Source of the DNA: Mucor racemosus
Lineage: Eukaryota; Mucoromycota; Mucoromycetes; Mucorales; Mucoraceae
Length of the DNA stretch: 64,000 nucleotides
Reading direction: 5' to 3'
NCBI GenBank assembly: GCA_027405735.1
Contig: JAPEHQ010000016.1
Span: 868,001-932,000 of the forward strand
The notes under the pieces are model-generated. The model had not been told where the DNA came from. It did no database searches and saw nothing but the letters and a program-made list of their open reading frames with translations. Of this stretch, positions 40,394 through 53,358 are shown one piece after another. The first letter of the stretch is position 1. Each line of letters opens with the position of its first letter. Both the position numbers and the translations under genes were made by a program.

Positions 40394-41119
40394 TGCAGTG
40401 GAATTACATACTAAAAACGCTTGATAAAAATAAAACAACCTAAATTCCAAGTGTCGCTCATAAAATATGATGCCACTTGAAATGTAAACAACAATAATAA
40501 ACAAACGCTTCAATTGAACACAATAACAAACGCATGCTAAAAATATGAAATGCCCTTTTTGAACCATACATGTCGTGTAGACGATAGTACCCTTGATCAC
40601 GGCGCAATCAATTACACAAATAACATATATATCAAAACAGGATTCTATCCAAATCAATAATAATAATAAACAAAGATATCAATTTAGTCAACTGCTCATC
40701 TATATTGAAGTTGCACTATCAATATAAATAAGATTCAAGCATATAAAAACTACCCCTTAAAAATCAAGGTTACATAAAATAGATATAACAAAAATAAACA
40801 AAACAACCATTTCCCAAAAGGTCAATATTGTCACACTTGACATACAATCCCTTATGGTCAATGCTCTACACAATTTACCCCTTAAAATATCAAATCAATA
40901 ACAATGTACTCAAAACTGGAAGATTACTAAATATACATCCGTTCAAGTCTGATGGTATCCAAGTTCTCCAAATCATTATAAATACCCTCATACTTTTCAA
41001 TTATTTTAACTCTTCAGAAATCTTTTGTAATAAAAACTTTAGCTGATTATAATTGTATTTCTACTGCTTTTATTTTTATATTTTTTTTATTTTAGTAAAT
41101 AACATCATAATTTACTGCA
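40394..41119. mobile_element. Solo LTR, 725-bp family, copy 2
   Basis: Begins TGCAGTGGAATTACATAC and ends CATAATTTACTGCA, flanked by the 5-bp duplication GAGCT (40389-40393 and 41120-41124). It is inverted relative to copy 1, and about 1.6 kb lies between the two. No coding domain. Confidence 0.92.
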
Positions 41120-41826
<707 letters not shown>

Positions 41827-41879
41827 GGATCAAGTTTTTAAAGTAATAACAAAAAACAACCAACAGTATGCTAGTAAAT

Positions 41880-44650
41880 TTTAATTTAATACACTATCGT
41901 TCAATATGACCGAATATTAATGAATCAGAGAAAATACAACAACTGGTAAATAAAAAACTGATACTCAATGTAAAACGAGGTCAAGATTGATAAAAGGTGC
42001 TTTTATTGTGTGGTGAAAATTGCGACCTTTGGATAGATAGAAATTACATGACCAAGATGTTGTGTTTGCTTCAGGATTTTCAAAAGTATTCAAAAGCATT
42101 CTTCATTAAACTCAACCAGATGTTAAATACTCACCATATGCGATTAGTATCATTTTGTCTTTTATTTGCTTGCTGTATTATTAAAAATAAAGCTTTTCAT
42201 AGCTTATAACAATGACAATGGGATGTTTCTGACTTCAGATTGGGGGCATTTACCATAAGGCGGACTGATAATACATTTGATACTGCTGTTGATGGAACAA
42301 GTCAATTTAATTTATGGAATTTGAATGAAAATACCGAGGAACCATTTGTACGTACTTAAGTTAGTTCTGGTAAAGGATTGAATAGATTGGCTTGGGACAA
42401 AGAGGATAAAAAGGTGGCAATAGGTTCCAGTGATGGCCATGTTTATGTTTATATTTATGTTTATGATATTGGAGAGGTAAGGGTAAAAAAACTTAATGTA
42501 AATCACCTCTAGCGCATTAGTTATCAAGTAAGACTATATTATCATCAAATAAGCTACCACACAATATGAACATGTATAAGGATTTACAGTAATAAGCTTG
42601 AATCAAGTGGGTACAGCATCATAAATTCTTGAAAAAGTTCTCAAGTATTATAAAATCTCTTATTTTTAAGACTTACAAGGCTTATAAGCGGAATATTAAT
42701 CTAGAAAATTATTTTTGTCCAGATCATCAATTTTGACATTTTTTAAATTTTTTTTTCTGATTTTGCAAATTTAGAGTTAATTTTACTACCAATTATAAAA
42801 AACAAAAAGTATACACATGTGCAGAATTTAGCGCTCTATTTGCTCAACAAAGAATAATAAACAGTTTTATTGCAAAATATTACATGAAAATTCTTTAATC
42901 AAAAAACCGTTTTCTGGACAAAAGTACAAAGTTTCATTACTTAATATTTAATATTAAGCTTTTATAAAATGCGTATTAGTTATGGCTACAATTTTCTCTC
43001 ATAATGTAGTATATTTAAACGTTGTTTTTGGTATCAAAATTTGATTTTTCTGTTTTTTGATCAAAATCATGAGTGTTGGTAAGGGTAAAAGGAGCCCCGA
43101 AAATGTCCGCTACAAAAACTGAATTTTCAGACCGTACGTGGTTAAATATAAGAAAACTTCTCTAAAAAAAATTGCTTTTTTATTTAAAACTTAGATATAC
43201 CATAGTATAAGAGACTTAGACGTTCAATCTTGCTATGCTCAATTACAGCGTCGCTCTACGGGCTCGTTTCTGCAATTTTCTAATGAATGCATGACATGAC
43301 AGACGGTTTTTCTGGTAGAAAAAGGTATGTTTCTATAAAAACAGATACTGCCTATTTTGTTTAGTTTATGGGTTGAAGCGCTGTAATGCTGCTTTTATAC
43401 TACTGACTGAAATGTGCAATTTAGCAGTGTTTTAATTGCGCTAAATAATGTAAAGCCTTGAAAATCCTTTTATACGTATGTTGTTTCTCTCTTTTTGTTT
43501 CCATATTCCAAGGATATATTCACCGTTTGATAAGGCATATCAGACTATCAAGCTGGTATTTTTTTCTTGTATCTGAATACGCATACTAGCATAAGGAACT
43601 AATGTTTTTGATATAGGTAGCAGTCGTTATATTAGAGACTGATCTTTTCATTTAGCCGCATTTTGGGATCAAATATTATTATTAGTTACTGTGCTACAAA
43701 AAATAGTAATTAAACAAAAAAAGCGTTGCGAATAATACAATTATAATTCTGTGATATTTATTTAAGATATAAAGTAAAGCAAAGGTTTATGGATTACCAT
43801 AGCCTTTGTGATATATATATACTATTTTCTAATTCTGATCTATCAGAATTACAACATTCGATATATAGAAGATCTCCGACAAATCTAGTAGATCTTATCT
43901 ATCCAGAAACTGGTTCCTGTCACCCAGGAACTAATAATGAAACACAACTTATATATAGCAATATTACCACTGAGACATAACATGTTATATTCATACACAT
44001 TAATAATAATATCTATTGTCATATCTAATGGATCTCTGTCCATTAGATCTTATCACACAATTCCAATAACTATATAAACCCATATTTAATTCATTCTAAT
44101 AAACGGTACTTTTTACGTTGATTTTAATTTATAAAGTCTGGATAAATCAAATTCTATTAATAATACAGTAATAAGATTTTGAAGCAAGATCTTCATGGTT
44201 TAGTTCTTAGTTTGGAAGTACCAGTGGTACAATTTGACATTTTAAAGTTTTGTGTGATTTAAAGTTATTGGATCTTAGATGTTGACTAAGATCAATTTGA
44301 TTACTAAACAAACTTGGTATATGTAGTTTACTACAACTGTATTGTTGGGCATATTTCTTGATTACCAGATCAAATCAAAGGCAATGATATTTATATCTAC
44401 TTATTGAAAAGCTAGAACTGGCTACAAACCTACGAAATGTTCCAGGAAAGTGAAAAATTTCAAATGATATAGAAACGAAAAAAAAAAGAATAATCTAATG
44501 TTTTGTCTAATAACCATAGTTTCGATCGTAGCTGCTGTATACTTGAAAAGAAATCTTTTTACAGCTGACAATCGTAAACTAAAATAGTAAGTTTAAAGAA
44601 GATTAATTTGTTTAAATTTTATGTGTGATAAAGTAACATCATAACATCTA
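41880..44650 (+). repeat. Repeat family D, copy D4 with LTR insertion
   Basis: Begins near ATCGTTCAATATGACCGAAT and runs parallel to D1 and D3. The dynein-like block at 42270-42480 is the longest: FDTAVDGTSQFNLWNLNENT, EEPF, a TAA, then KGLNRLAWDKEDKKVAIGSS and GHVYVYIYVYDIGE. From 43030 it matches D3 to about 44640, except for about 650 bp (43690-44335) not in D3, which contains a solo LTR at 43836-44149. Confidence 0.7.
43836..44149 (+). mobile_element. Solo LTR (314 bp), relative of the 343-bp family
   Basis: Begins TGATCTATCAG and ends GTCTGGATAAATCA, with AATTC on both sides (43831-43835 and 44150-44154). The TATATAAACCC box and AATAAACGG polyadenylation-like signal near the end, and the terminal GATAAATCA, match the LTRs at 60-61 kb, whereas the 5' half differs. 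An alternative start at 43750 is also preceded by AATTC. Confidence 0.7.
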
Positions 44651-44654
44651 TAAT

Positions 44655-45010
44655 CTTACTTTGTACATATTTTTAAGGATATCTCCACGAAAAATCAATA
44701 TTTTGAAAAAAACTAAATTGGGCCTGAGAAAGCTCAACAAGGTAAATGATATGAATGCAGAATAATTGCTGCTCAATTTAACGAATATTTTGAAATCTAC
44801 TACAAAAAGTCAAAAAAATATAGAATAAAAAAAAAGGTGCATAGTTTTTTTTTATACTAAAATATGTTATAGAGCACTTCAAAACAAGTAAGTTGTATTA
44901 TTAATTAATAATTGTTGGTATAGCTTAGTTTTTTTCAGAGATACCAAGGCTCAAAGTTTTGATTTTTCACTAGTAAACTAGCAGTGAAAATCTGAAACAT
45001 TAGCATTAAA
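44655..45010 (-). repeat. Repeat family A, copy A3 (fragment, inverted)
   Basis: The reverse complement matches A1 around 18240-18590 (GATATCCTTAAAAATATGTA, CCCAATTTAGTTTTTTTC, TTTTGAAGTGCTCTATAACA). It directly abuts D4, so two repeat families share a junction here as at 19197 and 59925. Confidence 0.75.
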
Positions 45011-45264
45011 AGTGTTTATTCCATCTGATGGAGATAGATTATTCCAGAAAACACAACTCTTGATTTTATTGAAACATCTCAGGTATGTTTTCATATTTTT
45101 TATTTTGCCTTTTTCCGTTAAAAGTAGGAGATAAGTAAAGGTTACAAATTGACGCTACTTAAAACTTGAAAATGCAGCATTTTCAAATAGAAACAAAGCT
45201 TTTATTTAAACAGGTTGTCAACTGCGACTAGTGCTACATTTTATTTTGTACAATTTTACATATA

Positions 45265-45299
<35 letters not shown>

Positions 45300-45337
45300 A
45301 ATAGTAATTTTTTCTTTAAATTCTAATAAACTATGTA
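45011..45337. other. Spacer with short (ATT)n microsatellite
   Basis: 327 bp between A3 and the choline kinase stop. A (TTA)n run of about ten units lies at 45268-45298. No gene. Confidence 0.6.
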
Positions 45338-46629
45338 TTATCTCCATTTTGCAAATTCTTCACGGAAAGCATTTAAACGTTGAGAAGAAAATAAAAAGTA
45401 ATCGAAATCAATTTCACTTTGACTAGCTTGAATTAAGCCCCATAAACCCCAAGAAAGATGGCTTGCCATTAACCACATGGCTGCTTCTTTTTGTAAGCAT
45501 TCTGCTGTAACTGCTTTATCTAAAATATCTAAATTATCGTTCTTGGATTTTGTTTCAAGGTAGGCATTTAAGAATCTGATTTGTTCTTCATATGTAGGAA
45601 ATTGGCTCATATCCATTGATGCAGGTTGTTCTGAATGATAATCATATGTCCATTCACAAAAGTGGTTGGCGATATCGAACCCACGAGGATTATAGCCTGC
45701 ATATTCGAAATCAACCACAACCAATTCATTTGTATTTTCCAATTTGAGAACATTGCCGTATTGTGTCTAATCATAAAAGCATTAGTATGTTTTATACTAG
45801 ATCAAGTATAGCTAGTACCTACATCGTTATGTCCAAAGACAACTGGGGATTTAGCAGCCTCCAAGATTTGTTTACACTCTTCAATCTCAAACGATAAAAG
45901 TTCCAGATTAAAGGTAGTTAAAACCTCGGACCAGCCATCACTCTTTTTATAAAGTACAGGTAATAATGCCATCACAACATGATACCATTTATCAATATTG
46001 GTCCAGATTTCCAAATGATCTTTTTCAGCTGAGAATGGATATACAGCTACAATATCATGCAATTCACGAAGACATGCAGCAATTTTCTTTGAGGTTTCAG
46101 GATCACGAATATCATGGTGTGTTAAAGTGGTTGAAGGTAAATATTCTTCAAATCGACCATTACCGAAAATACCTAATAAACTAGGGCCAATATTCAAGCT
46201 GGAGAGACGAGCAAGCCAAGCTAATTCGTTTTCTCGGTCAATGATTTGATCTACACCATTACCATACACTCTCAATAATAAGCGACGTTTGTTGGGAGCG
46301 TTTACAAAGAAAACAGCACTGTATAATATCAATATTTAATGGGTGTTTCAATCATGAAATTGCTTAAAACATACTTTGTCATGGCACCACTAACTCTCTC
46401 CAATTCAATTCCTTCGAGATTCTCAGCATATTCCGGGAAAAGTACTTGAATCAACTTGAATACTTTGTTTGTTAATTCCTCTCCTTTTAATACACTATGT
46501 ATTGCAATTAGCTTTTTTATATTATTTTGTGTGAGTTTGATATAAAGAGACATACGCTAAATCAATAATGGTATCACAACCTGGAATAGAAGGCAATGAA
46601 TCCTTTAAATTTTCTTCTGGAGAGGCCAT
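45338..46629 (-). CDS. Choline/ethanolamine kinase
   Basis: Four exons (46629-46556, 46494-46375, 46318-45823, 45766-45338) close into 372 residues. It has GAMTNAVFFV, RVYGNGVDQIIDRENEL, the phosphotransferase motif HNDTQYGN (H228, D230, N235, completed by splicing) and the choline-kinase signature VVVDFEYAGYNPRGFDIANH (D249 at its start). The first exon is short and begins MASPEENLKDSLPS. The enzyme phosphorylates choline and/or ethanolamine, the first step of the Kennedy pathway for phosphatidylcholine and phosphatidylethanolamine, in the cytosol. Substrate preference cannot be read. The gene has an A/T-rich upstream region toward 46800. Confidence 0.93.
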
Positions 46630-46971
46630 GTCTTTTTTCTACAAAATTAAAGTATTGAAAATAGAAAAAAATAGAAAAAAGATGGTTTTATTGATTGAGG
46701 CAGAGACAAGGGGACTGAATACCTATATTTTTATAGGTCAGAATTTGATTCAAAAGTTTTTAGTTCTGGAGAATTTCCGTGCATTCTAGCACCTGACAAA
46801 ACTAAGTTTCTTGTTGCAAAAAAATTCTAGCACAAACACAATTAAAAAATATGGTAAAATAGAGTGGCACCTGATGATCATTTTTATTATCACAAGTATA
46901 AAACATTATGTCTAGTGAGGTTTTGAAAATATCCTTTAAAAACAGGCATTTTTTCAAATTTTATATACAGA
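46630..46971. promoter_or_regulatory. Upstream region of choline kinase, no gene seen
   Basis: 342 bp between the choline kinase start and the 3' end of the DHHC gene, both on the minus strand. It should contain the choline kinase promoter. No specific site is recognised. Confidence 0.4.
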
Positions 46972-48615
46972 TTAGTTTGGTTTTTTATCATTTTTCAAAG
47001 GCACCCTTCTTCTTGAAGCATCCTCATTTTTATATTCTTGCAATACGTTTTGGTCATATCCATAATGTACACCGTCTTTCTTGGCATCTTGTTTAGAACT
47101 TAATGGCACTAGTAGCAAAACTCGTAAGAAAATCGTTAAATATCCAACAAAAAAAGATACTTACGAAACCATAATAATTTGTTACTACCCATTACTTCAA
47201 CCCAATTTTCCCAACATCCTTGATTAAATACATTCTTTCCAGTTTCAGTAAACACTTCTATTAATCTATTCTTTGCATCGCCGGATTTTTTTGCCTTGTT
47301 CCAACTTTGAAACTGTGAATTTTCAATGGTTGTTCGATTGAGTAAAACTAGCCATATGTGAGACATGGTAAATGTTCCTATCACAAATGTAATGATCCCA
47401 GAACTGACGAATAATGAGTGAAATATTCATTTAATTACTACATGGTCTACTTACATGATTACAATAGCCAATGCTACATTATCAAATGTTAACTATGATG
47501 TAATCTTTTGTTAATATCTCATATAAATGATATATTATTTAATTTTACCAATCCATGAAACTCAATGAATGCTGCTAATGAAGTAGAAAATGTAAATGAA
47601 CCCAAAAGTGACACATAGCAGAGAAATTGGATATAATATCGATAATTAAAGACACCAACACACCCATTTACCCTATAAAAAAGTGTTAATGCTGACATAA
47701 TTCCAACAACCACTCACAATTGCATTTTACCAAGGGCAATGGCTATATATATATATATAAACTTTTAGTATGATATAACTTTTAATATTACATAATACTT
47801 ACTGATCCATTCGTAATACACATGCATCACAAACTCTACAATGATGAGCCCGATCAGGTTTCCAAATTTGACATGCTTCGCACCATCTTGGGTCTCCCAA
47901 AATAGATTCAGGTTTCTGCTGTGTTGATTTTAAATCTTCAATTTTGTCGATATCGATTGAAGAATCATTAGTTTGATTTTTTGTGGTTGTAAGTTTGTTG
48001 TTTAATGACTTTTTTTGTTTTTTTTGAAAGAAAATTAGCCATTGCCATTTCATCATATATATTATATGTATATGCATAAAACTTACATTTGGATGGCCTG
48101 GTGTTTGTGATACGACCCTTCCATATGAGATCAGAAAAAATATAAACATCACATTGAAAGGGACTAAATATCCAATGGCTTGTGCTTGGCGGTCTAATTG
48201 CCTTAACAAGACCACTGCAGAAAAAAAGAAAAAAGAAAATAAGAAAAAAAATTTATAAATATAACATTGTCAACTTACAAACAATGCTGTGTAAATAGCC
48301 GTAATAGACAAAGACTAAAATTCCAGTGACAATCAACACTGGTACCCAACCCCAATCTCTATGCTGTCCTGGCTTTTTACCCTTTGGTAATGGCATAGGA
48401 AAATCAGTTAATGCTGAAAAGAAAAAGATGAGAGGCCATAATTTAGCGTAAATGGGTGAATCTGAATAGCAACAGCAACATGTCTGGGTATCATTCACAT
48501 CTGGATCATCAAAATCTGTTTGTTTTTCATCGTTTTTATTTGATTTTATGCATATTTTGAATGGATGTCGACCCACTCTTAAAAATCGATCTGCTAATTG
48601 CTCTAATTTTGACAT
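46972..48615 (-). CDS. DHHC-type protein palmitoyltransferase
   Basis: Eight exons (48615-48279, 48214-48087, 48008-47803, 47742-47731, 47672-47549, 47492-47455, 47403-47165, 47108-46972) close into 406 residues. There are two hydrophobic helices at about 75-115, a cysteine-rich domain starting CEACQIWKPDRAHHC (C198 onward) and two helices after it (YYIQFLCYVSLLGSF, IITFVIGTFTMSHI). The catalytic DHHCPW (D223-W228) exists only after splicing: exon 4 is just 12 nt and supplies CCATTGCCCTTG, including the active cysteine C226. The TTIE motif (NRTTIENS) is present. It S-acylates proteins at Golgi, vacuole or plasma membrane; the subfamily (Pfa3/Pfa4 type) is not resolved. Confidence 0.92.
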
Positions 48616-48812
48616 GGTATATTGGTATAAAATTTAAATGAAAAAAGAAGAAAAGAGAGAGAGAGAGAGAATTGTGATAAATGAAAAATCGAACCCTTTA
48701 TTTATGATAGTATGTAAGCTGCCTACATTGCGGGTATTCAATCCACGTGCGAATCCATCATCTTGTTTTGCTTGTTCAAACTCTGGATCAACCTCCGTGC
48801 AAAAAGAAGAAA

Positions 48813-49216
48813 TTACTGTGTTGATGAATTATTCGTTCTTTCAATGCCATAAATTGTATCATTTGATACTGTAAATGCATGATAATGTGTGGGGAATGTT
48901 ACTGCAATGTGCGTGTTAGCTTTTATATGATTAGTTGCTAAATTGAATGTCGTACTTGCCTGTGATTCTCTTTAATTTATCTTGTTGAATCTCGGGCGTA
49001 GATTTTCCTAATTGCGAGGAATCCAATAATAATTGATATGCAGCTAAGCCTGTTTCTGGTCTGTAGTTCGGTGTAGTCTACAGATAAATGTTAGTAATTA
49101 TAAAGCAATTCATGAACACAACTTACTTGTAATATACTTCCATCATTTGCAGATGATGAAAATGATGAAACATGTCCGGGTATATTCGTTAAAGAATCAA
49201 AGGTAGAATCAGACAT
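48813..49216 (-). CDS. Small protein of unknown function (98 aa)
   Basis: Three exons (49216-49127, 49077-48960, 48901-48813) close into 98 residues: MSDSTFDSLTNIPGHVSSF, a middle with TGLAAYQLLLDSSQLGKS, and a tail GVTFPTHYHAFTVSN. The second intron uses GCAAGT as donor (GC-AG). No family recognised, no membrane segment, no signal peptide. The clean frame closure and good splice sites support a real gene, but a different 3' end is possible. It is divergent from nothing: the neighbours are on the same strand. Confidence 0.55.
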
Positions 49217-49648
49217 TATATTTATATTACGTATTTGTGCTGTAACGTGAATAATTAAACTGGTAAAAATGTTAAGTAAAAAAAAAAAGCGCGAAAGAAA
49301 TACTTATCTCGGTTAATCCTCTCAATGTTGGAAAGGGTTGAACCGTTTACCCAGGTTGTAAATAGAACATGACGTATTTTGAATTAGTGATATATTCACA
49401 AATATGCATAAATTCGCTGATAAACAATCATAAACTATCAATGAATCAAAAAACGGGATGACATATTTGAGAGGCTGAATAATGTGATAAATTAAGCAGT
49501 TTATATTTAAAGTGATGATATATCCCAAAATAAATTCTGTAAATCCATATGAAAAGGATTCAAAATAGAAAGTACGTTTCAAATTAAGCCCATTTAATAA
49601 TATAGCAAATTTATTTAAATGATATATTCAAGTTTAAAATGGTAAAAT
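49217..49648. other. Short intergenic region, no gene seen
   Basis: 432 bp downstream of the Srs2-like gene, which ends at 49649. The 86-codon minus frame here has no motif. Confidence 0.5.
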
Positions 49649-52600
49649 TCAATCAATTGGTTCAAGCTTAGTTTTTGGTTCTTTTTTAACATGTTTAAAT
49701 GGCTCTGGCTTCACTTTAACTTCCCATGCGAGCTTTTTTGGGACATTACCACGATGCACCTCTGTTTTTACACGTTTGGAAGGTCGTGGATCATGTATTG
49801 ATGAAGCAGAAACGAAACCACCTAAAGAACTAATATCGCCACGGCTTTTTGTAGATCTTAGTGATGATTGTGATTGTGATTGATGTTCTGATTGCGATTG
49901 AGAGTAAAAACCTTGAGATTGAGAATCCATATATTGGTATGAACAATTGGCCGTCTTCTTGCTTTTGGTCTTCTTCTTTATTGTTACCAATTCATCATCA
50001 TCTGGAGGCGGTGGTTTGCCAAGAGTTGCTGCCAACATTGCTCGAGTGTCATTATCCCACTCGGGAGCATATGATATATATAATTTCCCGCCCATATTAT
50101 TAAGAAAACGAGTACGAGTTGTCGCTTCCCAACGGCCCCAAGTGGCTCGCTGTTCTGGAGAAACACAGTATAAAAAGACTAATAAAAAGAATAAATACTG
50201 ATAGACATATATGATTGATTACTGCAACTTACATTGAGATCTGGTCATGGCAACGTACAATAAACGTCTATAAACATACAATGATTAATATAATACGCGT
50301 ACATAATTGCAATGTAATTACCCTTCTTCTGACAAATCAGGATCTCTAAGCATTGGAATAACACCATCATTACATGTGGCAACAAACACACAAGGCCATT
50401 CTAACCCTAATGACATTTTGTGGTTAATTTTTCATGTTTAAAAAACCAATTTCATAATCTTACCCTTTGAAGCATGCATTGTTGATATAGTAACTCGCTA
50501 TACAAAGAATCATTTAGTTCCCCATTTGCTTATACACGTATTAAACTTACGCCTCTTTCTGCCTCATCTTGTTCTTTCTGATTAGCACTTAATGAGCAGT
50601 ATTCCAAAAATTCAACAATAGGATCTTTTTCAAGTTCTGAATCAGGGATATCGTATCCATGCTCTCTATAAAAGTTGATTGGTTAATATCAATAGCAATA
50701 TTTACAAATGTAGACATATTACTCTTCTTTCTTTGGTGTGGAGCTTTCTGCATATTGAGTGCTATACAATCAAATTATTTTTTTAATATATAATAGTGGC
50801 GAAATACATGTCTATTTTACCTTCCTTTTGAAAAATGAAAAGAATCTTTTTGTTGTCTAAATAAATCTGTTAGTATCCTGTACCTTAAATCCAATGTTAA
50901 TCATCTTACTGGCTTGAAATAACTGTTAAATCAACTTCTTTATCAGATTCAATCTCCATAGTAAAATCAGAAATATCTTGATCAGCAGCGAAATCAGGGA
51001 TAGCTTGATCAGCGGTAAAATATGGTTTATTATCAGTATCTTTTACTGGATTGATTGGTATGATGAATAATTGATATAAACTAATTATATTACACATTGC
51101 TTACCTTCATTGTCATTATCTCCTTCTTCCACTACTTCAACATCGACGATATCTAGACCATTGGTATCTGGTTTTTGACTTTGTTGTGTTTGAGTCATTG
51201 GATCATCATCTCCTATATGGTGCTCTTCTTTTGCTAAAGTGATCAATTCACCGATATTGTTCCATCTTGCTTCATGGTCTGAAAAATATTTTTCTTTTAA
51301 ATAATCAAGATAATGGGTTGCTTCAGTAATATATGTCAAAATATCGGCAATTTCCATCTAGATTATTTGTTAGACACACTGACTGTTTTGTGTGATTTTA
51401 TAGCTACATTTATTACCTTTTCCTCAATCATTACTCTTATATCATCACAGACCATTGCTAAACCCTTTAGTTTTTGACGAGTTGCATTATTAAAGTCTCC
51501 GTCTCCATTACCGATTGCATGTAAAGTCTCTTGCATGCTCCTTTCGGGTCTTGTTTCATGGAAAGCAGCAATCTTGGTAAGAGTAACATCTCCAATTCCT
51601 CTTTTGGGAACATTGATAATGCGACTGTAACTGAGATAATCATAATTGTTATAAGCAAATTTCAAATATGCAAGAATATCTTTAATTTCAATTCTGTTAA
51701 AGAATCTGTCACCACCAATCTATTTGTATAAATGTCAGTATTAACCCTATAATTCAATATCAGATACTTGCAATTGTAAATGGGATTCTATGTTTTCTAA
51801 ATGTAGATTCGAATTGTCTTGATATATAATTCATGCGCATTAAAACAGCAAAATCTTTGTAATCGACTAATCCCTTAGAGTATTTTATGACCTTTTTAAT
51901 TTCTTTAGCAACGAATTCTGCTTGAGAGTCTTCATTGTGAGTAGATATGAGAGAAATGGGAATTCCAATAGGGTTGCTTGTATACAAAGCTTTATCAATA
52001 CGTTCTTTATCTAGATCCTAATATGTAAGCTAATGTTTATAAAATCCAGCATCTCAACCTTTACCTTGTTTAATAACATGCATTGCTGCATCCAAGATAG
52101 TTCCAGTACTTCTGTAATTCTGTTCCATATTAATTGATTGAGTGTCTAAATAATCATCATGCATTTTATTAAAGTTCTTGGGTTCAGCTGATCTGAAACT
52201 AAAAATTGATTGATCAGGATCTATCGAAATATATATTAGATAATCGTTTAATAAAAGGAGCGTAGTAATTTAATTTACCACCAACAATGGTAACTGCTTT
52301 ATCTGTATTTTGATTTTTAGTAATGAGCTTGATTAAATCATATTGAACAATGTTTGTGTCTTGATACTAAGGAAGAAAATGAGTAAATTGACTATATAAA
52401 AAAGAGAACATGAAGCCTTACTTCGTCAACAAGAACAGCTTTGATGTGTTGAAGTACGTTTTTCTTCTTTCTGAATAGTTCGCATGCTTTAATAAGAATA
52501 TTATCGAAATCCTATAAATAAAAATATGCAGTTTAAGTAAAATTTTGCAAAAATTACATCTCGCCATTAAATACATACAACCAAATTATTATTATACAAT

Positions 52601-53358
52601 TCCTCTTCATAGGCTGTATAAATGGTAGCAATGTCTTTTCTCTTGAAGTTCCCTGCGTGCATTTCCTGATACTCTGATGCTGTAATTCCCTCACTCTTTG
52701 CTTTACTAATGATGCCAAAAATAACACCTAATATTTCATATATATAAGCGATTATGTTAAGTATAAATATAATTGAACTTTACCTGGCTTTTGCTCTTTT
52801 CTGGTAAAATGATCAATCTTCAGACTTTCATCTTTTTGGAGCTTTTTGATAATGTCATGACTAAATAGAATATTCATTAGCTTGTATGCTATTAGTACCT
52901 TATCTAACATGTATACCTAGCATCAGTATCTGCGATAGTAAAGTTTGATTTCAAATTGACAATGGCTGCATTATATCGCAAAAGACGAGAACAAATAGAA
53001 TGAAAAGTACCGATTACTAAATTTTCTGTATTCTTGTTTCCTATCATCGCATAAAGTCTCTTCTTCATCTCATTAGCTGCTTTATTTGTAAAGGTAACTA
53101 CAATAATTTGCTGAGGTTTGATGTCTTTGTTGATTACGAAATGAGCAGCTCTACATGTCAAGACTTTATATTGAAGTTAGTATATTTTGATTTATGTGCC
53201 ATTTAAAAGAATCGATAAACACCTCGAGTTTTTCCAGATCCTGGACCTGCTAGGATTTGCAAAGTTTTAGCATCTGATAATACAGATTCCTTTTGTGTTT
53301 CGTTTAGCGAGTCAATTGCCACTTGAAATCGTTTTTTATAGAGTTTACTGTCTTCCAT
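49649..53358 (-). CDS. SRS2: Srs2-like UvrD/Rep family DNA helicase
   Basis: Eighteen exons close into 915 residues: 53358-53223, 53163-52917, 52860-52784, 52727-52579, 52511-52422, 52366-52279, 52220-52065, 52010-51772, 51719-51417, 51357-51105, 51045-50910, 50856-50821, 50761-50723, 50665-50551, 50497-50464, 50406-50322, 50267-50233, 50178-49649. SF1A motifs are in order: Walker A AGPGSGKT (37-44), Ia VVTFTNKAANEM, Walker B VLVDEYQDTN (D232/E233), III VGDPDQSIFSFRSAE, IV MEQNYRST, V TISTMHASKGLEW and VI LLYVAMTRSQ. The tail is basic and Ser/Gln-rich. Intron 8 is GC-AG (donor GCAAGT at 51771). A UvrD-type 3'-5' translocase of this kind removes Rad51 filaments to limit recombination; Srs2 identity against other fungal UvrD helicases is likely, not proven. 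Confidence 0.92.

Noticed and set aside
43750..44149. 400-bp LTR starting at TGTGATATTT
   Set aside because: AATTC also precedes this start, but the start at 43836 (TGATCTATC) matches the terminus of the related 343-bp family better.
51766..51771. GT donor at 51767 for helicase intron 8
   Set aside because: It shifts the frame into a stop; the GC donor four bases upstream restores PFTI/IGGDRFF.
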